Shown: in pieces, positions 49,020 to 56,984 of the stretch
Position numbering within the stretch: the stretch's first letter is position 1
Layout: the number at the start of each line of letters is the position of its first letter
Assembly (NCBI RefSeq): GCF_013177695.1
Contig: NZ_WOEY01000065.1
Location: 124,001-188,000 of the forward strand
DNA from: Paraburkholderia solitsugae
GTDB lineage: Bacteria; Pseudomonadota; Gammaproteobacteria; Burkholderiales; Burkholderiaceae
Length of the DNA: 64,000 nucleotides
Direction: 5' to 3'
Program-made: the position numbers and the translations under genes
The notes under the pieces: generated by a model
Told to the model about the DNA's origin: nothing
Seen by the model: only the letters and a program-made list of their open reading frames with translations
Database searches by the model: none

Positions 49020-50192
49020 ATGCAATTGTGTTCTTTCCGCTTTTCGCGCGTTGCAACGGCCGTCGCCATCGCGCTGGCCGGTTTCTGCGCCGCCGGCGCT
49101 GCATCGGCTGCGCCGGCTGTCGCAACGGTGGCCGGCATGCCGCCCGTGGTGAACCCCGATAACCTGTACAGCGAAGCGGGCGCCGGCCATATGAGCCCCG
49201 CGGTCGCAGGCGCGTTGCCGCGCGTCTATGTGCCGAACCTGCGGTCGAACGACGTCTACGTGATCGATCCGGCCACGCTCAAGGTCGTCGACAGGTTTCA
49301 CGTCGGCTTCAGTCCGCAGCACGTCGTCCCTGCATGGGATCTGCAGACGCTGTGGGTGGCCAACAACGCCGAAGGCCGCCCCGACGGCAGCCTGACCCCG
49401 ATCGATCCGAAGACCGGTAAACCCGGCAAGCAGATCATGGTCGACGATCCCTACAACATGTACTTCACGCCGGACGGCAAAGAAGCGATCGTGGTGGCCG
49501 AAGCGCACGCGCGACTGGACTTTCGCGATGCACACACGATGGCGTTGAAATCGAGTCTCGAAGCGCCGCAGTGCAAAGGCATCAATCACGCCGATTTCTC
49601 GATCGACGGCAAGTACGCGCTCTTCACCTGCGAATTCGGCGGGAAGCTGGCCAAGATCGATCTGGTCAACCGCAAGGTCGTGGGCTACCTCGAGCTCGAC
49701 AGGAAGGGCATGCCACAGGACATCCGCATCTCGCCGGACGGCAAGGTGTTCTATGTCGCCGACATGATGGCCGACGGCGTCCACGTGGTCGACGGCGACA
49801 GCTTCACGAAGATCGGCTTCATCAAGACCGGCGTCGGTACGCACGGCCTGTACCCGAGCCGCGACGGCACCCGGCTCTATGTGTCCAATCGCGGCTCGAA
49901 TCTCGTGCACGGACCGAGACATGGCAAGGGCAGCGTGTCGGTGATCGACTTCGCAACGCGCAAGGTCGTCGCGAACTGGCCGATTCCGGGCGGCGGCAGT
50001 CCCGACATGGGTAATGTCAGCCCGGATGGCAAGATGCTGTGGCTGTCCGGCCGCTTCGATGACGTTGTCTACGCGATCGATACGACGACCGGCTCCATCA
50101 AATCCATTCCGGTTGGCGCGGAACCGCACGGGCTCACAGTCTGGCCGCAGCCCGGGCGTTATTCACTTGGCCACACGGGCAATATGCGCTAA
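49020..50192 (+). CDS. exported YVTN/YncE-type beta-propeller protein
   Basis: A 390-residue protein with a signal peptide of about 30 residues (VATAVAIALAGFCAAGAASA). The mature part consists of repeated propeller blades of the YVTN type, seen as PRVYVPNLRSNDVYVIDPAT, RISPDGKVFYVADMMADGVH, GTRLYVSNRGSN and SPDGKMLWLSGRFDDVVYAI. About seven blades fit the length. Such periplasmic proteins act as binding or enzyme-partner modules, often next to redox or metal systems. It forms a likely operon with the creatininase-like gene. The start at 49020 puts the signal peptide at the N-terminus; the ligand is unknown. Confidence 0.88.
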   Translation: MQLCSFRFSRVATAVAIALAGFCAAGAASAAPAVATVAGMPPVVNPDNLYSEAGAGHMSPAVAGALPRVYVPNLRSNDVYVIDPATLKVVDRFHVGFSPQHVVPAWDLQTLWVANNAEGRPDGSLTPIDPKTGKPGKQIMVDDPYNMYFTPDGKEAIVVAEAHARLDFRDAHTMALKSSLEAPQCKGINHADFSIDGKYALFTCEFGGKLAKIDLVNRKVVGYLELDRKGMPQDIRISPDGKVFYVADMMADGVHVVDGDSFTKIGFIKTGVGTHGLYPSRDGTRLYVSNRGSNLVHGPRHGKGSVSVIDFATRKVVANWPIPGGGSPDMGNVSPDGKMLWLSGRFDDVVYAIDTTTGSIKSIPVGAEPHGLTVWPQPGRYSLGHTGNMR

Positions 50193-50320
50193 CCGGTGAC
50201 CGGCACAACCGGGCTGCGCCGCCTATCGAACAATGCGGCGCGCTCGGGTTGTTGCCGCCTTCGATTTCGGGAGTACCACGTACGGATCGTCCACGATTTC
50301 ACTGATGCAACCCGTTTTTT

Positions 50321-50340
50321 ATTGATTGACCATTCAATAT
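50321..50340. promoter_or_regulatory. candidate BetI operator
   Basis: ATTGATTGACCATTCAATAT lies 65 bases upstream of betI in an AT-rich stretch. It contains the inverted repeat TTGA-CCAT-TCAA, with an ATTGA...TCAAT pair overlapping it, which is the style of known BetI sites. BetI would repress betIBA here and be released by choline. Confidence 0.7.
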
Positions 50341-50404
50341 AAAAAAACTAACATGGCCCATCGAACACCTGGGTGGCCGGCCTGCGCCTGCCACCCCTAG
50401 CACC

Positions 50405-50992
50405 ATGCCCAAACTTGGAATGCGCGAAATCCGCCGCGCCCAGCTCATCGACGCAACGCTGCTGACCATCGACCAGACCGGCCTGGCCGGCGCGACGCTC
50501 GCCTCGGTTGCGCAGCGCGCGAGCATTTCCACCGGCATCGTCAGCCACTATTTCGGCGACAAGGACGGTTTGCTCGAAGCCACCATGCGCCACGTGCTGC
50601 GCGACCTGTGGCAAGCCACGTCAAGACGGCGCCGCGCGGCGAAAGCGGATCCCCGCTCGAAACTGCGCGCGGTCGTCGCGGCGAATTTCGACACCGAGCA
50701 AACCAGCAGCCCCGTGATGAAAACGTGGCTCGCGTTCTGGTCCGAAAGCATGCATAAGCCCCAATTGCGGCGGCTTCAGTACGTGAACACGCGCCGCCTG
50801 AATTCGAACCTGTGCGCGGATTTTTCTAAAGCACTGCCGCGTGCGGCGGCGCGCCGTGCGGCAAGCGGCTTGGCAGCGTTGATCGACGGACTGTGGCTGC
50901 GCGGCGCTTTGTCCGGCGAGCCCTTCGATACCAAGGCTGCACTGCGCGTGGCAAACGACTACATCGATCTGCTGCTGGAAGCGCGCAACTAG
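50405..50992 (+). CDS. betI: choline-responsive TetR repressor
   Basis: A 195-residue TetR-family repressor. The opening MPKLGMREIRRAQLIDATLL and the helix-turn-helix LASVAQRASISTGIVSHYFG (residues about 34-53) are the BetI pattern. The C-terminal domain has VMKTWLAFWSESMHKPQLRR and ALIDGLWLRGALSGEPFD, also typical. It represses the bet genes until choline is present. It is the first gene of betI-betB-betA, all on the plus strand, 42 bases before betB. Confidence 0.94.
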   Translation: MPKLGMREIRRAQLIDATLLTIDQTGLAGATLASVAQRASISTGIVSHYFGDKDGLLEATMRHVLRDLWQATSRRRRAAKADPRSKLRAVVAANFDTEQTSSPVMKTWLAFWSESMHKPQLRRLQYVNTRRLNSNLCADFSKALPRAAARRAASGLAALIDGLWLRGALSGEPFDTKAALRVANDYIDLLLEARN

Positions 50993-51034
50993 CACGCGTC
51001 CAGAGCAGCGACACTTTCAGAAAAGGAGCAAGTC

Positions 51035-52504
51035 ATGGCGGTATTCGCAACGCAACGTCTCTATATAGGCGGCGCCTACGTCGACGCGACCAGTGGCGAG
51101 ACCTTCGACACGCTCGACCCCGCCACCGGCGAAACGCTCGCGACCGTACATCAAGCCTCGGCGGCCGACGTCGATCGCGCGGTGCAATCCGCGCGAGACG
51201 GCCAACGCGAGTGGGCCGCGCTCACGGCGATGCAGCGCTCGCGCATCCTGCGCCGCGCGGTCGAGATCCTGCGCGAACGCAATGACGAACTCGCCGCGCT
51301 CGAAACACGCGACACCGGCAAGGCGATCGCGGAGACCCGGGCGGTCGATATCGTCACGGGCGCCGACGTGATCGAGTATTACGCGGGGCTGGCTACCGCG
51401 ATTGAAGGTCAGCAGATTCCGTTGCGGCCTTCGTCGTTTGTTTATACGCGGCGTGAACCGCTGGGTGTATGCGCGGGTATCGGCGCATGGAATTATCCGA
51501 TCCAGATCGCGTGCTGGAAATCGGCGCCCGCATTGGCGGCCGGCAATGCGATGATCTTCAAGCCGAGCGAAATCACGCCGCTGTCCGCGTTGAAACTCGC
51601 TGAGATTTATACAGAAGCCGGTGTCCCGGCCGGCGTATTCAACGTCGTACAAGGCGACGGACGCGTGGGTGCGATGCTCGCCGCCCATCCCGACATCGAG
51701 AAGATCTCGTTCACTGGCGGCGTCGAAACCGGAAAGAAGGTGATGTCGCTGGCGGGCGCCTCGTCGCTGAAAGAAGTGACGATGGAGCTGGGCGGCAAGT
51801 CCCCCCTGCTCGTCTTCGACGATGCCAACCTCGAACGCGCCGCCGACATCGCGATGAGCGCCAACTTCTTCAGCTCCGGTCAGGTTTGTACAAACGGCAC
51901 ACGTGTCTTCGTGCAGCGTAGCGTGCTGGAACGGTTCGAAGCGTTGGTGCTGGAGCGGGTCAAGCGGATTCGCGTCGGCGCGCCCACAGACGCCGACATC
52001 AACTTCGGCCCGGTGATCAGCGCCGCGCAATTGCAGAAAGTGCTGGGCTACATCGAAAGCGGCGTACAGGAAGGCGCGCGGCTCATTGCCGGCGGCAAGC
52101 GGCTAACGGAAGGCCACTTCCGCAACGGCCAGTACGTCGAGCCGACGGTTTTCACCGGCTGCCGTGACGATATGCGGATCGTGCGCGAAGAAATCTTCGG
52201 TCCGGTGATGAGCATCCTCGTTTTCGACGACGAAGACGAAGCGATCTCGCGTGCAAATAGCACCGCTTACGGTCTTGCCGCGGGTGTCGTGACTGAGAAT
52301 CTGGCGCGCGCGCATCGCGTGATTCATCGTCTCGAAGCGGGTATCTGCTGGATCAACACCTGGGGCGAGTCGCCCGCCGAAATGCCGGTGGGCGGCTACA
52401 AGCAGTCGGGCGTCGGCCGTGAGAACGGCATCACCACGCTCGAACACTACACGCGCATCAAGTCCGTGCAGGTCGAACTCGGCCCGTATCAACCGGTGTT
52501 CTAA
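51035..52504 (+). CDS. betB: betaine aldehyde dehydrogenase
   Basis: A 489-residue NAD(P)-dependent aldehyde dehydrogenase that oxidises betaine aldehyde to glycine betaine. Asn153 lies in IGAWNYPIQIACWKSAPALA, the general base Glu251 in ELGGKSP and the nucleophile Cys285 in FSSGQVCTNGTRVF. The C-terminal region has NTWGESPAEMPVGGYKQSG and the PYQPVF ending typical of BetB. AAAAGGAG precedes the ATG. It acts after BetA in the cytoplasm, and betA follows 11 bases later. Confidence 0.96.
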   Translation: MAVFATQRLYIGGAYVDATSGETFDTLDPATGETLATVHQASAADVDRAVQSARDGQREWAALTAMQRSRILRRAVEILRERNDELAALETRDTGKAIAETRAVDIVTGADVIEYYAGLATAIEGQQIPLRPSSFVYTRREPLGVCAGIGAWNYPIQIACWKSAPALAAGNAMIFKPSEITPLSALKLAEIYTEAGVPAGVFNVVQGDGRVGAMLAAHPDIEKISFTGGVETGKKVMSLAGASSLKEVTMELGGKSPLLVFDDANLERAADIAMSANFFSSGQVCTNGTRVFVQRSVLERFEALVLERVKRIRVGAPTDADINFGPVISAAQLQKVLGYIESGVQEGARLIAGGKRLTEGHFRNGQYVEPTVFTGCRDDMRIVREEIFGPVMSILVFDDEDEAISRANSTAYGLAAGVVTENLARAHRVIHRLEAGICWINTWGESPAEMPVGGYKQSGVGRENGITTLEHYTRIKSVQVELGPYQPVF

Positions 52505-52515
52505 GGGGGATGGCG

Positions 52516-54201
52516 ATGGCTTCGAACGAATACGACTACATCATCGTCGGTGCGGGTTCAGCGGGCAACGTGCTCGCCTCACGGCTGACCGAAGACGCGG
52601 ACGTGACCGTGCTGCTCCTCGAAGCAGGCGGCCCCGACTACCGTTTCGATTTTCGCACGCAGATGCCCGCGGCCCTCGCCTATCCGCTGCAGGGGCGGCG
52701 CTACAACTGGGCGTACGAAACCGACCCCGAGCCGCATATGAACAACCGTCGCATGGAGTGCGGACGCGGCAAGGGGCTTGGCGGCTCGTCGCTGATCAAC
52801 GGCATGTGCTACATCCGCGGCAATGCGCTCGATTACGACGGCTGGGCTGAACGCGCCGGGCTGGAAAACTGGACCTATCTGGATTGCCTGCCGTACTTCC
52901 GTAAAGCCGAAACACGCGATGTCGGCGCGAACGCGTATCACGGCGGCGACGGCCCGGTCCATGTGACGACGAGCAAGCCCGGCAACAATCCCTTGTTCGC
53001 CGCGATGGTCGAGGCCGGCGTGCAGGCGGGTTTTCCGCGTACCGACGATCTGAACGGCTATCAGCAGGAAGGCTTCGGCCCCATGGATCGCACGGTCACG
53101 GCGAACGGCAGACGCGCCAGCACCGCGCGCGGTTACCTGGATCGCGCGAAGACGCGTCCGAATCTGACGATCGTGACCCACGCCATGACCGATCGTGTGC
53201 TGTTCTCGGGTAAGCGTGCGGTTGGCGTCGCGTATCTGCAGCATGGCAATGCCGTGACTGCGCATGCACGCCGCGAAGTGCTGGTGTGCAGCGGCGCGAT
53301 TGCCTCGCCGCAATTGCTGCAACGCTCAGGCGTGGGCCGCTCGACGTGGCTGCGCGAACTCGACGTGCCGCTCGTGCACGATCTGCCTGGCGTCGGCGAA
53401 AACTTGCAGGACCATCTGGAGATGTACATCCAGTACGAATGCAAGGAGCCGGTTTCGCTGTATCCGGCGTTGCAATGGTGGAATCAGCCTGCCATCGGAC
53501 TCGAATGGATGCTTAACGGCACGGGTCTTGGCGCGAGCAATCAGTTCGAAGCGGGTGGCTTCATCCGTACCCGCGACGATGATCTGTGGCCGAACATCCA
53601 GTATCACTTCCTGCCCGTTGCGATCAACTACAACGGTTCGAACGCGATCAAGATGCACGGCTTTCAGGCGCATGTCGGTTCGATGCGTTCGCCGAGCCGT
53701 GGCCGTGTGAAGCTCACGTCACGCGATCCTGCCGCGCATCCGAGCATCCTGTTCAACTACATGGCCGATCCGCTCGACTGGCGTGAGTTCCGCGACGGGA
53801 TCCGCATTACGCGCGAGATCATGCGGCAGCCGGTGCTCGATCGTTATCGCAGACGTGAGCTGAATCCGGGCGCTGAACTCACGACCGACGAGCAACTCGA
53901 CACCTTCGTGCGCAACCGTGCGGAGACGGCGTTTCATCCGTCATGCTCGTGCAAGATGGGTTATGACGATATGGCTGTGGTGGATAACGAGGGCCGCGTA
54001 CATGGGCTCGATGCGCTCCGCGTGGTCGATGCATCGATCATGCCGCAGATCACAACCGGCAATCTGAACGCGCCGACGATCATGCTCGCGGAGAAGATCG
54101 CCGATCGGATTCGCGGACGGGATGCGCTGGCGCGGGTGGAGACGCCTTACTTCGTGGCCCACGGTGTGGCGTCGAGGAAACGGGAAGCGGCAGCGGTTTA
54201 G
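52516..54201 (+). CDS. betA: choline dehydrogenase
   Basis: A 561-residue GMC-family FAD oxidoreductase that oxidises choline to betaine aldehyde at the inner membrane. The second of two close ATGs (52516) fits the AAGGGGG ribosome site better than 52510. The FAD motif GAGSAGNVLASRLTED is at about 12-27, followed by GKGLGGSSLINGMCYIRGNA (GMC signature 1) and SGAIASPQLLQRSGVG (signature 2). The active-site region AFHPSCSCKMG and the C-terminal VVDASIMPQITTGNLNAPT are intact. The length is normal. Confidence 0.96.
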   Translation: MASNEYDYIIVGAGSAGNVLASRLTEDADVTVLLLEAGGPDYRFDFRTQMPAALAYPLQGRRYNWAYETDPEPHMNNRRMECGRGKGLGGSSLINGMCYIRGNALDYDGWAERAGLENWTYLDCLPYFRKAETRDVGANAYHGGDGPVHVTTSKPGNNPLFAAMVEAGVQAGFPRTDDLNGYQQEGFGPMDRTVTANGRRASTARGYLDRAKTRPNLTIVTHAMTDRVLFSGKRAVGVAYLQHGNAVTAHARREVLVCSGAIASPQLLQRSGVGRSTWLRELDVPLVHDLPGVGENLQDHLEMYIQYECKEPVSLYPALQWWNQPAIGLEWMLNGTGLGASNQFEAGGFIRTRDDDLWPNIQYHFLPVAINYNGSNAIKMHGFQAHVGSMRSPSRGRVKLTSRDPAAHPSILFNYMADPLDWREFRDGIRITREIMRQPVLDRYRRRELNPGAELTTDEQLDTFVRNRAETAFHPSCSCKMGYDDMAVVDNEGRVHGLDALRVVDASIMPQITTGNLNAPTIMLAEKIADRIRGRDALARVETPYFVAHGVASRKREAAAV

Positions 54202-54232
54202 TCCGCACCAGTTCGAGCCAGGTGCTAACGAC

Positions 54233-54260
54233 AAAGCCGCGAGAGATTCGCGGCTTTTTT
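54233..54260 (+). terminator. intrinsic terminator after betA
   Basis: AAAGCCGCGA-GAGAT-TCGCGGCTTT is a perfect 10-bp stem followed by further T residues, about 30 bases after the betA stop. Confidence 0.92.
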
Positions 54261-54350
54261 ATACCTTGGTCAACTAGTAAGCGTTCAATCCGCGCGGGAC
54301 TCAATACAGCAGAAGCAACATCCCGCGCGAGGTCCAACGTCCTTTAACAT

Positions 54351-55769
54351 TCACTCACGCGCAGGACTCAACACTCCCTGCGCGTCCGCCTCAACGGCTT
54401 CAGACACCAAGGTCTCCAACGCCAGCCCTCGTGTCTCGATGCCCATGATCCACACGGCCGCCGCCGCGATCACAAAACACATGGCCCCGAGAGAGAACAC
54501 GCCGCCTTGTCCGAAGATAGGCAGCACAACGCCTACCACGTAAGGACCGATCAGCGACCCCACGCGACCAATCGCCGATGCAAAGCCCGATCCTGTAGCC
54601 CGCGCTCCCGTGCCATAAAGCTCAGGCGTATACGTATAAAGCACCGCCCACATCGCAAACATGAAAAACTGCATCGCAAGTCCGGCGCAGATCAGCAACG
54701 TCGGCGTTTGCGCGTGCAGCGCGGTTTGTCCGTAGACATAGGCCATCACCGCGCTGCCGGCGAGCGACGCGATACAGGTCGGCTTACGTCCCCAGCGTTC
54801 GACCAGCCACGCTGCGCAGATAAACCCGGGAATCCCACCGAGCGAAATCAGCACCGTATACAGCACCGACTTCGTCACCGCAAAGCCCGCTTGTTGCATC
54901 AACGCACCGAGCCACGACGTCAGCCCATAAAAGCCGAGCAACGCGAAGAACCACAACGTCCAGACCATAATCGTGCGGCGCCGGTAAGCCATGCTCCAGA
55001 TCTCGCGAAACGCGCTCGTGCCCTTCGCCGCCGGCGGCTCCTTCAGCATCACCGGCGCGCGCAACTGGTTCAGGCCTGCCGCCTTCATGACCTTCACTTC
55101 GACTTCGGCGAGGATCTTGTCCGCTTCGGCGAGGCGTCCGCGATGTTCCAGCCAGCGCGGCGATTCCGGCACGACGCGGCGCACGATCAGCACGAACACG
55201 GCGGGAATCGCCAGCAGCGCGAACTCCGTGCGCCACCCGAACGTCGGCAACACGAAATACGACACCACGCCCGCAGTGATGAAACCGAGTGGCCAAAAAC
55301 CGTCCATCAGCGCAATCAACCGTCCGCGTGACGCGGCAGGCACGAACTCGGACAAGAGCGTCTGCGCAATGGGAAACTCCATGCCCATGCCGAAGCCAAG
55401 CAGCACGCGATAGAAAATCAGCGACTCAACGCTCTGCGCGGTCGAACATAAATAGGATGCCAGCCCCCACAGCACCATGCTCCACTGAAACACGGGGCGC
55501 CGTCCGAAGCGATCAGCCAGCAATCCGGCAACGGCAGCGCCGATCACCATGCCGAAGAAGCTCGCACTCGCAACCAGCCCCGCGGTCGCGGTCGACAAAT
55601 GGAACTCAGTCTTGATCGAGCCGAGCACGAAGGTCATCGTGCCGAGATCGACCGAGTCGAAAAAGAATGCAATCGCGATGATGATGAAGAGGGTCCGGTG
55701 ATATCCGGAGAACGGCAGTCGCTCGAGTCTTGCGGCAGCGCTCGCGCGAGGCTGAAAAGCGGTAGACAT
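54351..55769 (-). CDS. MFS transporter, sugar/organic acid porter type
   Basis: A 472-residue twelve-helix transporter. The start at 55769 follows GAGGGGATCAC; a frame to 55988 only adds a shadow leader. Features are FFFDSVDLGTMTFVLGSI in helix 1, the loop motif LLADRFGRRPVF, a matching MGMEFPIAQTLLSEFVPA and RVVPESPRWLEHRGR after helix 6. This pattern is shared by NiaP-like and other niche metabolite porters. It lies between betA and the sox operon and may import a quaternary amine or a related acid, but there is no direct sign. It is the last gene on the minus strand of the sox run. Confidence 0.88.
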   Translation of the reverse strand: MSTAFQPRASAAARLERLPFSGYHRTLFIIIAIAFFFDSVDLGTMTFVLGSIKTEFHLSTATAGLVASASFFGMVIGAAVAGLLADRFGRRPVFQWSMVLWGLASYLCSTAQSVESLIFYRVLLGFGMGMEFPIAQTLLSEFVPAASRGRLIALMDGFWPLGFITAGVVSYFVLPTFGWRTEFALLAIPAVFVLIVRRVVPESPRWLEHRGRLAEADKILAEVEVKVMKAAGLNQLRAPVMLKEPPAAKGTSAFREIWSMAYRRRTIMVWTLWFFALLGFYGLTSWLGALMQQAGFAVTKSVLYTVLISLGGIPGFICAAWLVERWGRKPTCIASLAGSAVMAYVYGQTALHAQTPTLLICAGLAMQFFMFAMWAVLYTYTPELYGTGARATGSGFASAIGRVGSLIGPYVVGVVLPIFGQGGVFSLGAMCFVIAAAAVWIMGIETRGLALETLVSEAVEADAQGVLSPARE

Positions 55770-56003
55770 GTGATCCCCTCGTTGATGCGGCGGCTGCCGC
55801 GTGGACATCCGAACAGTGCATTTCAGTAGACGCCGACATAAATCGGCCACATAGAAGGAATGCGTCATCCGGATGGAACGGGGGCGTCGTTCCTGTCTTT
55901 CGCGCGCGCATACATACGCGTAAGAGGCGCACTTTCGTGTCGTAGCCGTGCAATGGCGAAACAGCGCTTCGTGGCCGAGGTGGTGCATGCACGAAATCGA
56001 CCC

Positions 56004-56267
56004 TTATGGTCGCAGCCGCGCCCGCGCAGCGCCAGCAATGCGCGCGAGCGCATCCGCACTCAAACGAGCGGCGATTTTCTCAACGTATTCGTGATGCCGT
56101 GACTGCAGCGGCGCGCCCAACTGCTGCGCGAGGAGATAGCGGATCAAGGCGATGCGCCGATGCCGCAACACGATGCTCTGATCGAGCAGCGCGAGCGCGG
56201 CATGGGCATCGTGCTGTTGGCATGCGCGCTCGGTGAGACGCGCGGTGGCTAGACGGGTCGACGTCAT
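56004..56267 (-). CDS. hypothetical small basic protein downstream of soxG
   Basis: An 87-residue frame from ATG 56267, rich in Arg, Ala and Leu: LTERACQQHDAHAALALLDQ, then RRIALIRYLLAQQLGAPLQS. It would be largely alpha-helical and soluble. No family is recognised. It lies 60 bases after soxG on the same strand and may be part of the sox operon; there is no other gene on either strand. Arg-rich composition is also typical of shadow frames in high-GC DNA, so its coding status is uncertain. Confidence 0.45.
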   Translation of the reverse strand: MTSTRLATARLTERACQQHDAHAALALLDQSIVLRHRRIALIRYLLAQQLGAPLQSRHHEYVEKIAARLSADALARIAGAARARLRP

Positions 56268-56327
56268 GTCAGTCGGCGGCCGGGGGAGCCGCAAGCGGTG
56301 CCTCAGCAAGACACCGCTCGCCGTGCT

Positions 56328-56984
56328 TCACGACATCAGCGGCTCGGCCGCATCGAGCATGATCTTGACGAAGTAGTCCGCAAAGCTGCGGCGCACGACG
56401 ATATCGAAACTGTCCGCGCCGGTGGGCAATAGCGTCATCGATGCCTTGAAATAGTGGGTCTGCGCGCACTGCCCTTCACCGAACAATTTCGGGTGCAGAT
56501 CGAGCGGGCAACCGCGCACCAGCACGTCACGCGTACGCGTCCCGCTGATTTCCAGCACCGTATAACCGCTGCCGATATCCACCGCCGAAGCGAACACGCC
56601 CGCAAACGCCGCGCCGAGCTTCGCCTGCAGCGGCGCGGTACGGATCGCGTCATGCGCCATGGCCGAGCGCACCAGCCACTCATCGGGGCCGAGCCACAGC
56701 ATGTCGTAGCCATTGCCGCGGACGATAGTGTTCGCTTTCTCGGGCGGCCGGCAGCCGATCACGCCCTCCACCGCTTGCATGAACGCTGCGTCGCGCGTGT
56801 CGCCACGCACATTCACCAGTTCCAGAAACGGCCGCTCGCTCAATCGGAACGCCGCCGACGCCGTCGCCTGATGCTTCTTCAACAACGCGTCCGCCCCCAC
56901 CAGCGGCGACTCCTGCCACACGCCCGTTTGCTTGCCGACAGCGCGATCCATCGCCGACACCGTCCCTCTAGTTTCATTCCACAT
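56328..56984 (-). CDS. soxG: sarcosine oxidase gamma subunit
   Basis: A 218-residue subunit of heterotetrameric sarcosine oxidase. The start at 56984 is chosen because AAGGAG lies 9 bases upstream; this overlaps soxA by 11 bases. The protein shows the GcvT-like gamma fold with ERPFLELVNVRGD, NGYDMLWLGPDEWLV, VDIGSGYTVLEISGTRTRDV and the RSFADYFVKIM ending. It stabilises the complex that oxidises sarcosine to glycine with transfer of the methyl to tetrahydrofolate. A frame from 57008 is possible. Confidence 0.92.
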   Translation of the reverse strand: MWNETRGTVSAMDRAVGKQTGVWQESPLVGADALLKKHQATASAAFRLSERPFLELVNVRGDTRDAAFMQAVEGVIGCRPPEKANTIVRGNGYDMLWLGPDEWLVRSAMAHDAIRTAPLQAKLGAAFAGVFASAVDIGSGYTVLEISGTRTRDVLVRGCPLDLHPKLFGEGQCAQTHYFKASMTLLPTGADSFDIVVRRSFADYFVKIMLDAAEPLMS

